Below, piece after piece: positions 33,931 to 44,753 of a stretch of 64,000 nucleotides of DNA. The translations under genes and the position numbers were made by a program. This DNA is from an alpha proteobacterium AAP38. Lineage in GTDB: Bacteria; Pseudomonadota; Alphaproteobacteria; Azospirillales; Azospirillaceae. Position 1 is the stretch's first letter. Every line of letters begins with the position of its first letter. The stretch spans positions 62,001 through 126,000 of the forward strand of contig LJHR01000009.1 in assembly GCA_001296005.1 (NCBI GenBank), written 5' to 3'. Below the pieces are notes generated by a model, which had not been told where the DNA came from, searched no databases, and worked only from the letters and a program-made list of their open reading frames with translations.

Positions 33931-35367
33931 TCACGCCGCCTTCGTGCCGCCGACCGTCAGGCCGTCGATCCGCAGGGTGGGCTGGCCGACGCCGACGGGT
34001 ACGCCCTGGCCGGCCTTGCCGCAGACGCCGATGCCGGGGTCCATAGAACTGTCATTGCCGATCATCGTGACCTTGGTCAGCGAGTCGGGGCCATTGCCGA
34101 TCAGGGTGGCACCCTTGACCGCCGGACCCAGCTTGCCATCTTCGATCAGATAGGCCTCGCTGGCGGAAAACACGAACTTGCCAGAGACGATATCGACCTG
34201 ACCGCCAGAGAAATTGGCAGCAAAGATGCCGCGCTTGACCGAGGCGATGATCTCGTCGGGCGATTTGTCGCCGCCGCGCATCACGGTGTTGGTCATGCGC
34301 GGCATGGGCATGTGGGCATAGCCCTGGCGACGGCCATTGCCCGTGGGCTTCACACCCATCAGCCGGGCGTTCAGCCGGTCCTGCATGTAGCCCTTCAGGA
34401 TGCCATCCTCGATCAGGACGGTGCATTGGCTGGGCGTGCCTTCATCATCCACAGTGATGGACCCGCGCCGCCCCTCGATGGAGCCATCATCGACGACGGT
34501 GACACCGGGGGCGGCCACCCGCTGACCCAGCAGGCCGGAGAAGGCGGAAGTCTGCTTGCGATTGAAGTCCCCCTCCAGCCCATGGCCGATCGCCTCGTGC
34601 AGCAGGATACCGCACCAGCCGGGGCCCAGCACGACCGGCATCTCACCAGCCGGAGCCTCGATGGAGCCGAGATTGATCAGGGCGCCACGCAGCGCCTCAT
34701 CGACATAGCCCTGCCACACCTCTGGCTCCAGGAACTGCTGATAGGTGCGGCGCCCGCCGGCCCCGTGGCTGCCCGATTCCATGCGATCACCGTCAGCCAC
34801 GACGACCGAGACGTTCAGGCGGACCAGGGGACGGATGTCGGCGACGCGGCTGCCATCGGCGCGGATGATCTGCACGGCCTGCCATTCACCCGACAGGGAG
34901 GCGGAGACCTGCCGCACGCGGGCGTCCTTGGCGCGGGCATAGGCGTCGATCTGTTCCAGCAGCTTCACCTTGGCCTCGAACGGCACCAGGACCAGCGGGT
35001 TATCGCTGGCATAGAGCAGGCGATTGGTGCCGATCGGCGCCTCGGCCATCATGCCGCTATGACCAGTATGGACGGCGCGCACGGTGTCGCCGGCGCGGCG
35101 GATGGCATCCTCGGTCAGAACCGACGCATGCGCGTAGCCGGTGGCCTCATCCGCGACGGCGCGCAGGCCGAATCCCTGGCTGGTATCGAAGGACGCACTC
35201 TTCAGCTTGCCATCGTCCCAGGCGAAGCTTTCGCTCTGCGCATATTCCAGGAATAGTTCGCCATCATCCGCGCCGCGCAGCGCGTTGGTGACCAGCCCGC
35301 CCGTGCGGCCCAGGTCGAGGCCGGCCTGATTGAAGAAGATCTCATCGGTCTGGGACAGAAGCGACAT
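33931..35367 (-). CDS. tldD: Metalloprotease TldD
   Basis: A 478-aa member of the TldD/PmbA family. The zinc-binding HEAIGHGLEGD is near residue 250, with the third ligand region GGQVDIVSGKFVFSASEAYLIEDG further on. TldD with TldE degrades small peptides and processes peptides such as microcins and CcdA. ATG 35367 (MSLLSQTDEIFF) with GGAAGG upstream is chosen; the frame remains open for 83 more codons but without family similarity. No pmbA gene is adjacent. Confidence 0.95.
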   Translation of the reverse strand: MSLLSQTDEIFFNQAGLDLGRTGGLVTNALRGADDGELFLEYAQSESFAWDDGKLKSASFDTSQGFGLRAVADEATGYAHASVLTEDAIRRAGDTVRAVHTGHSGMMAEAPIGTNRLLYASDNPLVLVPFEAKVKLLEQIDAYARAKDARVRQVSASLSGEWQAVQIIRADGSRVADIRPLVRLNVSVVVADGDRMESGSHGAGGRRTYQQFLEPEVWQGYVDEALRGALINLGSIEAPAGEMPVVLGPGWCGILLHEAIGHGLEGDFNRKQTSAFSGLLGQRVAAPGVTVVDDGSIEGRRGSITVDDEGTPSQCTVLIEDGILKGYMQDRLNARLMGVKPTGNGRRQGYAHMPMPRMTNTVMRGGDKSPDEIIASVKRGIFAANFSGGQVDIVSGKFVFSASEAYLIEDGKLGPAVKGATLIGNGPDSLTKVTMIGNDSSMDPGIGVCGKAGQGVPVGVGQPTLRIDGLTVGGTKAA

Positions 35368-35777
35368 GGCGCGCGGCCTTCCTTGGCAACGGATATAAGG
35401 TCTTCTGTGAGAATGGCGATGCGCTGCGCCGCTGGCAAGGCTGCCGGGCACTGCCATGCGCCAGATCAATTGCCCGGCCCCCTGCGACGCAATGCCCATC
35501 GGCCTTGCAGGGCGGGGATGGCGGACGATCTTGCCGTTTGTGGGTGCTTGCCTGTATGGTCTGCGACGATATGTGCGCCCCATCCTGGTGGCGCATATGT
35601 TGTTCGTGAGCCCCACGCGCGTGTAGTGTCCCGCCGAAACGGTTTGATCCGTTCCGGGTCTGCGTCACGCCGCGACTTTCCCGCCCACCGCCATTGGCGG
35701 GTGGTGGAGGGGATGGGCGGGCGGTCCGGCTGGCTCAAGCGGGGGACAACCTCCGGCAACGACGAGAGTGGTAAGGG
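35368..35777. other. Intergenic region between divergent tldD and ctaC
   Basis: About 410 bp that must hold the promoters of both tldD and the oxidase operon. I see a CCCGCC..GGCGGG stem near 35679-35700 but no convincing promoter boxes and no supportable gene; an open plus-strand frame across it looks like non-coding composition. Confidence 0.5.
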
Positions 35778-36632
35778 ATGTCTGTAAGCAAGATCGGCGC
35801 CGCTGTGACGGCCCTGTATTTCAGCGCGATGGTCGGGGGCTCGGCCTTGGCGCAGGAGGCGGCCAAGGCCGTCGGTGCGCCGCAGCCTAAGCAATTGGGC
35901 TTTCAGGAAGCGGCTTCGCCCGTGATGGAGCGGCTGCATGATTTCCACAACATCCTGCTGTGGACGATCATCGCTATCGCCGTGTTCGTCACCCTGCTGC
36001 TGCTCTATGTGATGATCCGCTTCAACAAGAAGGCGAATCCGGTGCCGTCGACCACGACGCACCACACCTGGCTGGAAGTGGCCTGGACGGGTATCCCCGT
36101 TCTGATCCTGCTGCTGATCGCCATCCCGTCTTTCCGCGTCCTGTACTACATGGACAAGGCGCCGAATCCGGAGCTGACGGTCAAGATCACGGGCCATCAG
36201 TGGTACTGGAGCTTCGAATATCCCGACCATGAAGGCCTGGCCTTCGAGTCGCGGATGATCCCCGAAAATGAAATCCAGCCGGGCCAGCTGCGCCTGCTGG
36301 AAGTTGACAACCGTATCATCGTGCCGGTCGGCGTTGATGTGCGGGTTCTGGTCACGGGCGCCGACGTCATCCACTCCTTCGCCATTCCCGCTCTGGGCGT
36401 GAAGAAGGACGCGATGCCGGGCCGCCTGAACGAGACCTGGTTCAACGTCACCCGCGAGGGTGTGTATTACGGACAGTGCTCCGAAATCTGCGGCACCGGC
36501 CATGGCTATATGCCGATCGCCGTCGAGGCCGTGTCCAAGGAGCGCTTCCAGGAATGGCTGGGCCAGCAGAAGCAGGCCTTCAACAGCAATGGCTCCGCGC
36601 CGCGTCAGGTCGCTGAAGCGACCGCGCAGTAA
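35778..36632 (+). CDS. ctaC: Cytochrome c oxidase subunit II
   Basis: A 284-aa subunit with a signal peptide (ending ALAQ), two membrane helices (ILLWTIIAIAVFVTLLLLYVMI and AWTGIPVLILLLIAIPSFRVL) and a cupredoxin domain. The CuA site is His in VIHSFAIP, and CSEICGTGHGYMP with the two Cys, Glu and His. The GHQWYWSFEY aromatic patch accepts electrons from cytochrome c. There is no fused cytochrome c domain, so this is an aa3-type oxidase. It heads ctaC-ctaD-ctaB-coxF-like-ctaG-ctaE. Confidence 0.97.
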   Translation: MSVSKIGAAVTALYFSAMVGGSALAQEAAKAVGAPQPKQLGFQEAASPVMERLHDFHNILLWTIIAIAVFVTLLLLYVMIRFNKKANPVPSTTTHHTWLEVAWTGIPVLILLLIAIPSFRVLYYMDKAPNPELTVKITGHQWYWSFEYPDHEGLAFESRMIPENEIQPGQLRLLEVDNRIIVPVGVDVRVLVTGADVIHSFAIPALGVKKDAMPGRLNETWFNVTREGVYYGQCSEICGTGHGYMPIAVEAVSKERFQEWLGQQKQAFNSNGSAPRQVAEATAQ

Positions 36633-38270
<1,638 letters not shown>

Positions 38271-38310
38271 GCAGGACCGGGGCCTTCACCGGCCTTGATC
38301 CCTCGCAGAC

Positions 38311-38342
38311 ACCGCGCGGCGGGCGACCGCCGCGCGGTTTTG
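38311..38342 (+). terminator. Rho-independent terminator after ctaD
   Basis: 12-bp GC stem ACCGCGCGGCGG/CCGCCGCGCGGT with loop GCGA followed by TTTTG. It likely lowers expression of the downstream assembly genes relative to the structural subunits I and II. Confidence 0.9.
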
Positions 38343-38394
38343 CCAAGTACCCCCCAAGTTCAGTTCCTTTTGAGCGTGTGAAGAGACCATCATC

Positions 38395-39300
38395 ATGACC
38401 GACAGCGTGATCGCCCCCGAGATCATGGACAGTCCGGTGTCGAGCGGCACGGTGCGCGACTATGTTGCGCTGCTGAAACCGCGCGTCATGTCGCTGGTCG
38501 TTTTTTCCGGCGTCGCCGGCATGGTGGTGGCCCCGGGTCACCTGCACCCGGTGCTGGCGCTGGTTGCTGTGCTCTGCATCGCGCTGGCCTCCGGCGCTGC
38601 CGGTGCCATCAACATGTGGTATGACCGCGATATCGACGCGATGATGGATCGCACGGCCAATCGGCCGATCCCGCAAGGGTTGGTCCCCGCCGATGAGGCG
38701 CTGGCCTTCGGCATCATCCTGACCATCGCCTCCGTCACCCTGATGGGGCTGGCGCTTAACTGGGTGGCCGCCGGCCTGTTGGCCCTGGCATCCGGATTTT
38801 ATATCTTCATCTACACGATGTGGCTGAAGCGGCGGACGCCGCAGAACATCGTCATCGGCGGTGCCGCCGGGGCTTTCCCCCCGATGATCGGTTGGGCCGC
38901 GGTAACCGGTGATGTGTCGCTTGCCTCCATCGTACTGTTCGCCCTGATCTTCTTCTGGACCCCGCCGCATTTCTGGGCGCTGGCCATCTTCCGCAAGCTG
39001 GATTACCAGCATGCCGGTGTGCCGATGCTGCCCGTCGTCGCCGGTGAGCGCGAGACGAAGAAGCAGATGCTGATCTACACGCTGATCCTGCTGCCGCTGG
39101 CGATCAGCCCCTATTTCCTGGGTATCGGTGGCCTGACCTATCTGGCCGGCTCCACCATTCTGGGTCTGGCCTTCGTCGCTTATGCGGTCCAGGTGCTGCG
39201 CAGCGAGGATCACAAGCCGGCCAAACGCATGTTCGCCTTTTCCATCCTCTATCTGTTCCTGCTGTTCGCGATCCTGATCGGCGAACATCTGGCGGTTTAA
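38395..39300 (+). CDS. ctaB: Protoheme IX farnesyltransferase (heme O synthase)
   Basis: Converts heme B to heme O, the precursor of heme A used by the aa3 oxidase. A 301-aa UbiA-family protein with about eight or nine membrane helices and the aspartate motif NMWYDRDIDAMMDRTANRPIP near residues 76-96, with a second Asp/Lys region at RKLDYQHAGVPMLPVVAGERETKKQM. It follows the terminator after ctaD and precedes the small CoxF-like gene by 16 nt. Confidence 0.97.
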   Translation: MTDSVIAPEIMDSPVSSGTVRDYVALLKPRVMSLVVFSGVAGMVVAPGHLHPVLALVAVLCIALASGAAGAINMWYDRDIDAMMDRTANRPIPQGLVPADEALAFGIILTIASVTLMGLALNWVAAGLLALASGFYIFIYTMWLKRRTPQNIVIGGAAGAFPPMIGWAAVTGDVSLASIVLFALIFFWTPPHFWALAIFRKLDYQHAGVPMLPVVAGERETKKQMLIYTLILLPLAISPYFLGIGGLTYLAGSTILGLAFVAYAVQVLRSEDHKPAKRMFAFSILYLFLLFAILIGEHLAV

Positions 39301-39316
39301 GCGGAGAGGCAGGATA

Positions 39317-39484
39317 ATGACCGATCAACAGAACCCGGGCCCGGCCCGCAAGCATGGCGGCGATACCGAGCTGCATCGCCGGCAGCGCGGCAAGAACCTC
39401 GCCGTTCTGGCGGCCCTGTTTGCCTTTGTTGCCATCATCTATGTGGTGGCCATGGTGAGGATGAGCGGAGGGACGTTTCCATGA
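39317..39484 (+). CDS. Small CoxF-like membrane protein of the oxidase operon
   Basis: A 55-aa frame starting MTDQQNPGPARKHGGD, with a basic stretch (HRRQRGKN) and one membrane helix (LAVLAALFAFVAIIYVVAMV). Its stop overlaps the ctaG start by ATGA, and it begins 16 nt after ctaB with GGAGAGG upstream. Size, topology and position match the small CoxF/hypothetical protein found between ctaB and ctaG in many alphaproteobacterial oxidase operons. Its exact role is not established; it probably assists assembly. Confidence 0.82.
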   Translation: MTDQQNPGPARKHGGDTELHRRQRGKNLAVLAALFAFVAIIYVVAMVRMSGGTFP

Positions 39485-40173
39485 CGCCTGAGCCCAACAA
39501 CCAGGCAGAGCTTGGCCGCCGCAATACCCGCATGGCGCTGAAACTCGGCGTTGTCGTCGCTGGCATGGTCGGCCTGTCCTTTGCCTCTGTCCCGCTTTAT
39601 GACCTGTTTTGCCGGGTCACGGGCTTTGGCGGCACGACGATGGTGGCCCAGAGGGCACCGGACAAGGCGCTGGAGCGGGTGGTCACGGTGCGGTTCAATG
39701 CCGACGTGAACAATTCCATTAACTGGGAGTTCAAGCCCGATACCCATGCGGTCGATGTGCGTGTGGGTGAGGCGATGACCATCGCCTATCGGGCAAAGAA
39801 CTTGGAAGATCGCGCCGTCATCGGCACTGCGACCTACAATGTCACGCCGGAAAAGGCGGGGCAGTATTTCAACAAGATTCAGTGCTTCTGCTTTACCGAG
39901 CAGAAGCTGGAGCCCGGACAGTCGATCGACATGCCGGTCAATTTCTATGTCGATCCGGCCATGGCCGACGATCCGGAAATGGCCGATGTGAAGACCATCA
40001 CGCTGTCCTACACCTTCTTCCGCGCCGCCGATCAGAGCGCTGCGTTGCCGACACCGGGGAAGGGTGCGGCAGCCGGACCACTGGACGGCGCGGATGGGAA
40101 GGATTACCAAGGGAATGCCCAAGGTTCGGTGGACAAACCGGCCCCCGGTGCTGCCCCAGGGAGCAGGTTGTAA
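39481..40173 (+). CDS. ctaG: Cytochrome c oxidase assembly protein CtaG (Cox11)
   Basis: Delivers copper to the CuB site of subunit I. The 230-aa protein has one N-terminal helix (LGVVVAGMVGLSFASVPLYDLFCRVTGFGG) and the periplasmic domain with the copper-binding CFCF motif followed by TEQKLEPGQ near residue 140. An unusual Pro/Gly/Ala-rich tail of about 40 residues follows the conserved TFF ending; it looks disordered. Start overlaps the CoxF-like stop. Confidence 0.95.
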   Translation: MTPEPNNQAELGRRNTRMALKLGVVVAGMVGLSFASVPLYDLFCRVTGFGGTTMVAQRAPDKALERVVTVRFNADVNNSINWEFKPDTHAVDVRVGEAMTIAYRAKNLEDRAVIGTATYNVTPEKAGQYFNKIQCFCFTEQKLEPGQSIDMPVNFYVDPAMADDPEMADVKTITLSYTFFRAADQSAALPTPGKGAAAGPLDGADGKDYQGNAQGSVDKPAPGAAPGSRL

Positions 40174-40231
40174 GGCCTGCGCCCATAAGTCACTTATGAT
40201 CCAAAGTTCCTTGGTTTGAGGGAAAAGAGAG

Positions 40232-41101
40232 ATGGCTGACGTCAACGCCCATATCGGTGGCGGCAATACCGGGGATGGCATTCCGCAGCCCTACCACCTG
40301 GTCAATCCGAGCCCGTGGCCCCTGCTGAGCTCGTTCTCTGCCGGTCTGCTGGCAACGGGTCTGGTGATGAAGTTCCACGGCCATGGCTGGTACCTGCTGG
40401 CTGCTGGTCTGCTGGCCGTGCTGGCCTGCATGTATGGCTGGTGGCGCGATATCGTGAAGGAATCGGTGGTTGAGAAGGCCCATTCCCCCGTCGTGAAGAT
40501 CGGCCTGCGCTATGGCATGTCGCTGTTCATCGCTTCGGAAGTGATGTTTTTCTCCGCCTTTTTCTGGGCCTTCTTCGATGCCTCGATCTTCCATAACGAG
40601 GCCATCCAGTTCGCCCGCGTCGAGGCGAATGGCGGCGTGTGGCCGCCGAAGGGCACCGTTCCCTTCAACCCGTTCGACCTGCCGTTCCTGATGACCGTCA
40701 TCCTGCTGCTGTCCGGTACCACCGTGACCTGGGCGCACCATGCGATGGTGGAAGGCAAGATGCAGGAGGCCGCCAAGGCCCTGGGCATCACCGTCCTGCT
40801 GGGCGTGATCTTCTCCGGCTTTCAGGTCTATGAGTACAGCCATGCCGCTTTCGGCTTTGGCGCTAACGTTTACTCCTCGGCCTTCTTCATGGCGACCGGC
40901 TTCCACGGTTTCCACGTGCTGATCGGCACGATCTTCCTGGCCGTCTGCTACTTCCGCACCAAGAAGGGCCACTTCACCGCCGAAAGCCATTTCGGTTTTG
41001 AAGCCGCCGCCTGGTACTGGCACTTCGTGGATGTGGTCTGGCTGTTCCTGTTCATCTCCATCTACTGGTGGGGTGCCGGCGGGGCCTGGGTCGCCCACTG
41101 A
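40232..41101 (+). CDS. ctaE: Cytochrome c oxidase subunit III
   Basis: A 289-aa subunit with seven membrane helices. Conserved parts include HPYHLVNPSPWPL-type start (PQPYHLVNPSPWPLL), the Glu in SEVMFFSAFFWAFF, TGFHGFHVLIGT and WYWHFVDVVWLFLFISIYWWG. It stabilises subunit I and the D-channel entrance. GGGAAAAGAGAG precedes the ATG. It is followed after 19 nt by a DUF983 gene. Confidence 0.97.
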   Translation: MADVNAHIGGGNTGDGIPQPYHLVNPSPWPLLSSFSAGLLATGLVMKFHGHGWYLLAAGLLAVLACMYGWWRDIVKESVVEKAHSPVVKIGLRYGMSLFIASEVMFFSAFFWAFFDASIFHNEAIQFARVEANGGVWPPKGTVPFNPFDLPFLMTVILLLSGTTVTWAHHAMVEGKMQEAAKALGITVLLGVIFSGFQVYEYSHAAFGFGANVYSSAFFMATGFHGFHVLIGTIFLAVCYFRTKKGHFTAESHFGFEAAAWYWHFVDVVWLFLFISIYWWGAGGAWVAH

Positions 41102-41120
41102 TCCGGGGCGGGGCTTCCCC

Positions 41121-41504
41121 GTGACGGAGACGCCATCCTCCCTGCTCAGCGTGGGTTTGCGGTGCCGCTGCCCACGCTGCGGCCAGGGTGCCCTGTTCAA
41201 GGGCTTCATGCGGGTCGTCGATCGCTGTCCGGTATGTGGCCTTGATGTGGCCGCCGCCGACAGCGGGGACGGCCCGGCTGTTTTTCTGATCTTCATCCTG
41301 GGCTTTACGCTGGTCCCCGCCGCCTTGATCTTCGCCTTGAAGGTCGATTGGCCGCTTTGGGTCCTGCTGCTGATCTGGGGGCCGATCATCATTGGCGCCA
41401 CGCTGGGCCTCATGCGTCCGGCCAAGGCGCTGACCATTGCCGCCCAGTATCGGTATCGCCGGGATCAGTTCGGCGAGGATCAGGATGAGGGCGGGGAGGG
41501 CTGA
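41121..41504 (+). CDS. DUF983 family membrane protein
   Basis: A 127-aa protein beginning at GTG 41121 with two zinc-ribbon-like Cys pairs (CRCPRCGQG and CPVCGLD) and two membrane helices (AVFLIFILGFTLVPAALIFAL and WVLLLIWGPIIIGATLGLM). DUF983 genes sit consistently between ctaE and surf1 in alphaproteobacteria, so a part in oxidase biogenesis is inferred, but the biochemical function is unknown. Confidence 0.9.
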   Translation: MTETPSSLLSVGLRCRCPRCGQGALFKGFMRVVDRCPVCGLDVAAADSGDGPAVFLIFILGFTLVPAALIFALKVDWPLWVLLLIWGPIIIGATLGLMRPAKALTIAAQYRYRRDQFGEDQDEGGEG

Positions 41505-41509
41505 AACCC

Positions 41510-42250
41510 ATGTCCGCCGCCGCCCGCCGTCAGTTCCGGCCACGCCTGATCCCCTCCATCGCCGCCTTCATCGCGCTCGCCATACTGCTGGGTCTGGGCA
41601 CCTGGCAGGTGGAGCGGCTGGGCTGGAAAACCGATCTGATCAGCCGTGTGGAGGCGGGGTTGGCCGCCGACCCGGTTGATCTGCCGGCCAGCATCGAAAA
41701 GCCTGCTGATTGGGACTATGTCCGCGTCCGGGTCACGGGGCGCTTCCTGCATGACAAAGAGGTCTATATCGGCCCCCGCCTTTATCCCCGGCCTGATGGA
41801 AGGCAGGAACAGGGCGCGCATGTCCTCACCCCCCTGGTCCGCGATGATGGGGCGGGTACCGTCCTGATCGACCGGGGCTGGGTGCCGCTGGACAAGCGTG
41901 ATCCCGCCACCCGCACGCCGGGCCAGGTGGAGGGCAGCGTCACCGTCAGTGCCATTGCCCGCGTGCCACAGGACCGGGCCTTCATGCAGCCCGACAATGA
42001 CCCCGCCACCCGCACCTTCTTCTGGCTGGATATGCAGGCGCTGGCCGGCATCGCCGGGGTGGAGCGGCTGGCACCCCTGGTCCTGCAGGCCGATGCCACC
42101 GCCAATCCTGGCGGTCTGCCCATCGGCGGGCGTACCATTGTCGCCCTGAAGAATGACCATCTCTCCTACGCGCTGACCTGGTACGGGCTTGCCCTGACCC
42201 TGATCAGCGTGTTCATCGCCGCCAGTTTCCGCCGCCGGGAAGAACCATGA
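41510..42250 (+). CDS. SURF1 family cytochrome oxidase assembly protein
   Basis: A 246-aa protein with two membrane helices flanking a periplasmic domain: RLIPSIAAFIALAILLGLGTWQVERLGWK at the N-terminus and YALTWYGLALTLISVFIAAS at the C-terminus. The GTWQ and RGWVP-type (IDRGWVPLD) motifs are diagnostic. Surf1 helps insert heme a into subunit I. It starts 5 nt after the DUF983 stop and its TGA overlaps the next ATG. Confidence 0.95.
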   Translation: MSAAARRQFRPRLIPSIAAFIALAILLGLGTWQVERLGWKTDLISRVEAGLAADPVDLPASIEKPADWDYVRVRVTGRFLHDKEVYIGPRLYPRPDGRQEQGAHVLTPLVRDDGAGTVLIDRGWVPLDKRDPATRTPGQVEGSVTVSAIARVPQDRAFMQPDNDPATRTFFWLDMQALAGIAGVERLAPLVLQADATANPGGLPIGGRTIVALKNDHLSYALTWYGLALTLISVFIAASFRRREEP

Positions 42251-43731
42251 CCCTGTCCGCCTATGCCGCCCTGGAAAAGCATTTTGCCCGCCGTGCCGGG
42301 TTGCAGGGGGCCCTGGGCATCTTGAACTGGGACAGCCGGACCATGATGCCGGCGGCGGCCTCTCCGGCCCGCGCCGATCAGGTGGCGGCATTGGAGGGGG
42401 CTATCCATGGCGCGTTGATGGACCCCGCCGTCGCCGACTGGCTGGACCGTGCCGAATCTGACGCCGCCCATCTGGATGACTGGCAGCGCGCCAATCTGGC
42501 GGAGATGCGGCGCGAACATCTGCTGGCCACCGCTGTGCCCGCCGATCTGGTGGAAGCCAACGCCCGCGATGCGGCCCGGTGCGAAATGGTCTGGCGCACG
42601 GCCAAGGCGGAGAACGATTTCGCCCTGCTGCTGCCGCATCTGCAAAAGGTGCTGACCCATCAGCGGGAGATCGCGGCGGCCAACGCCGCCGTGCTGGATT
42701 GCGGCCTCTATGACGCGCTGCACGAGCTTTATGAGCCGGGCAGCCGCGTGGCGGACTTTGGCCCCGTCTTCGACGATTACGCCGCCTTTCTGCCGGGTTT
42801 CCTGGCCGAGGTAGAGGCGGTACAGGCTGGTGAGCCAAAGGCGGAGACGTTCGAAGGGCCGTTCCCGGTGGAGGCGCAGCGGGCATTGGTGCAGCATCTG
42901 GCAGGCATCCTGGGCTTTCAGGGCCGTGTGGATCAGTCGCTGCACGCCTTCTGCGGCGGGGCCACGGGCGATGTGCGTATCACCACCCGCCTGGACCCAG
43001 ATAATTTCTTCAAATCGCTGAAATCCGGCATGCATGAGGCGGGGCACGCGCTCTATGAGATGGGCCGCCCGGCGGCCTGGACAGCGCAGCCCGTGGGACA
43101 GGCGCGCGGTCTGGGCGTGCATGAAAGCCAGAGCCTGACTTTCGACATGCAGGTGGGTCGCCATCCGCGCTTCCTGGAATGGCTGGCCCCGCAACTGGCC
43201 GAGGCCTTCGGGCGGGAGGGGGATGCATGGTCGGCGGAAAACCTGCGCCGCCGCTTCCGCCGGGTGGACCGCACCTTCATCCGGGTTGATGCGGACGAGG
43301 TCACTTATCCCGCCCATGTCATCCTGCGCTGGCGTCTGGAACAGGCGCTGATCGAGGGGCGGATGGAACTGGTGGACCTGCCCGACGCCTGGAACCAGGG
43401 GATGCGCGATCTGCTGGGCATCACGCCGCCCGATCTGGCGCACGGGTGTTTGCAGGATATCCATTGGCCCAGCGGGGCCTGGGGCTATTTCCCCACATAT
43501 ACGCTGGGCGCCATGATGGCGGCACAGCTGTTCCAGGCAGCATCAGCCGCCATCCCCGACTTGGCCGATCAGATCGGGCGCGGGGATTTCCGCGATCTGG
43601 TGGCGTGGCTGGGCGATAATGTCCATCGCTGGGGCCGGTACCTGTCGGCCCGCGACATCCTTATCCGCGCCACCGGCAAGCCCCTGGATGCCGGCATCTT
43701 CAAGGCGCATTTGCGGGCGCGGTATCTTTGA
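42247..43731 (+). CDS. M32 family carboxypeptidase
   Basis: A 494-aa zinc carboxypeptidase of the Taq type. HEAGH near residue 261 supplies two zinc ligands, followed by HESQS, DEVTYPAHVILR and the substrate-binding PSGAWGYFPTYTLG. It removes C-terminal amino acids from peptides. Its ATG overlaps the surf1 stop (ATGA), so it rides on the oxidase operon even though no functional connection with respiration is known. The operon ends in a REP pair. Confidence 0.95.
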   Translation: MTLSAYAALEKHFARRAGLQGALGILNWDSRTMMPAAASPARADQVAALEGAIHGALMDPAVADWLDRAESDAAHLDDWQRANLAEMRREHLLATAVPADLVEANARDAARCEMVWRTAKAENDFALLLPHLQKVLTHQREIAAANAAVLDCGLYDALHELYEPGSRVADFGPVFDDYAAFLPGFLAEVEAVQAGEPKAETFEGPFPVEAQRALVQHLAGILGFQGRVDQSLHAFCGGATGDVRITTRLDPDNFFKSLKSGMHEAGHALYEMGRPAAWTAQPVGQARGLGVHESQSLTFDMQVGRHPRFLEWLAPQLAEAFGREGDAWSAENLRRRFRRVDRTFIRVDADEVTYPAHVILRWRLEQALIEGRMELVDLPDAWNQGMRDLLGITPPDLAHGCLQDIHWPSGAWGYFPTYTLGAMMAAQLFQAASAAIPDLADQIGRGDFRDLVAWLGDNVHRWGRYLSARDILIRATGKPLDAGIFKAHLRARYL

Positions 43732-43739
43732 CGGGCTTT

Positions 43740-43813
43740 GTCGCATGCGGGCTGACGCCCTTATGCGACCTACGGGTGGTTTCGTAGGTCGCATAAGCAT
43801 AAGCGCATGCGAC
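43740..43813. repeat. REP element 4 (inverted pair, BIME-like)
   Basis: Left unit 43740-43774 ends ATGCGACCTACG; right unit 43783-43813 begins CGTAGGTCGCATAAGC and ends GCGCATGCGAC. It lies between convergent genes. Confidence 0.88.
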
Positions 43814-43823
43814 ATCGACGGGC

Positions 43824-44276
43824 TCACCGCCCCCGCTTGATCTCATTGGCCATCTTGTCCAGTTCCTGAAGGAACTTGCTCTTGTCGGCCTTGGTCATGG
43901 GGGCGTTGCCGCCCTGGACCACGCCCATGTCGCGCAGGTCCTGCATCAAGGCGCGGGATGCCAGGGCGGAGCCGATATTGGCGACCGTGAAGGGCCGTCC
44001 ATTATTGCCCAGCACCTTGGCGCCCGCATCCAGGCAGCGTTTGGCCAGCTGGATATCGGCGGTGACCACGATGTCGCCGGTCCCGCACTTCTCGGCGATC
44101 CAGTTGTCGGCGGCATCGAACCCGTCGGAGACGACGACCATCCGCACCAGCCCGCCCGGCGGCACGCGCAGCGGGCCATTGGCGACCAGATGCACCGGCA
44201 TGCCATAGCGCTCGGCGACGCGGAACGTCTCCTCCTTCACGGGGCAGGCATCGGCATCGATATAGATTTCCAGCAT
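43824..44276 (-). CDS. DUF188 (YaiI/UPF0178) family protein
   Basis: A 150-aa PIN-like protein: MLEIYIDADACPVK at the N-terminus, VVSDGFDAADNWIAEKC and DIVVTADIQLAKRCL with conserved acidic residues, then the NIGSALASRALMQDLR segment. The ATG at 44276 is chosen because AAGGA lies 8 nt upstream; an ATG two codons earlier would be too close to it. Nuclease activity is suspected from the fold but not demonstrated for the family. Confidence 0.9.
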   Translation of the reverse strand: MLEIYIDADACPVKEETFRVAERYGMPVHLVANGPLRVPPGGLVRMVVVSDGFDAADNWIAEKCGTGDIVVTADIQLAKRCLDAGAKVLGNNGRPFTVANIGSALASRALMQDLRDMGVVQGGNAPMTKADKSKFLQELDKMANEIKRGR

Positions 44277-44368
44277 GGGCATGTTCCTTGGGGCTGCTGC
44301 CCTGTATAGCAGAGCATGTTCCCTTGCCAAGCGGGCCGGCGTCGGTCACAAACCGGGACACCCCTTTC

Positions 44369-44698
44369 ATGGCGGCGCCCTTGGAACAGCAAACCGAGCC
44401 ACCCCCCTTTGCCTGCCAGGAATGCGGGGCCTGCTGCGCCTATGCCGCCGACTGGCCGCGATTCTCGCTGGAGGAGGATGCCGACATTGCCCGCATCCCG
44501 GAAGCGATGGTGGCGCCCGACGGGTCGGGCATGCGCTGGACCGGGGAGCGTTGCGCGGCGCTGTCTGGCACGGTGGGGGAGCATGTGGCCTGTACCATCT
44601 ATGCCGACCGGCCCATCGTCTGTCACGATTGTATTGCCGGGGATGAGGCCTGTCTGATGGCGCGTGAACGGCATGGAATGTCGATCACCCTGCCATGA
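44369..44698 (+). CDS. YkgJ-type cysteine cluster protein
   Basis: A 109-aa protein with the zinc- or iron-chelating pattern CQECGACC near residues 16-23, then CAALSG, CTIYADRP and CHDC in the second half. It fits the YkgJ/FliB-like cysteine cluster family of unknown function. No signal peptide is seen. The ribosome site is weak. It is divergent from the DUF188 gene and 55 bp ahead of a phosphodiesterase gene. Confidence 0.85.
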   Translation: MAAPLEQQTEPPPFACQECGACCAYAADWPRFSLEEDADIARIPEAMVAPDGSGMRWTGERCAALSGTVGEHVACTIYADRPIVCHDCIAGDEACLMARERHGMSITLP

Positions 44699-44753
44699 AA
44701 CCGTAACGCATCCGCCCTATGGTCCGTAGCAAACCGAAAGAACGGATGCCGAT

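Noticed and set aside
35383-35787. 134-codon plus-strand frame between tldD and ctaC
   Set aside because: Arg/His/Gly/Ser mixture without any motif, covers the region needed for two divergent promoters, and overlaps the ctaC start out of frame.
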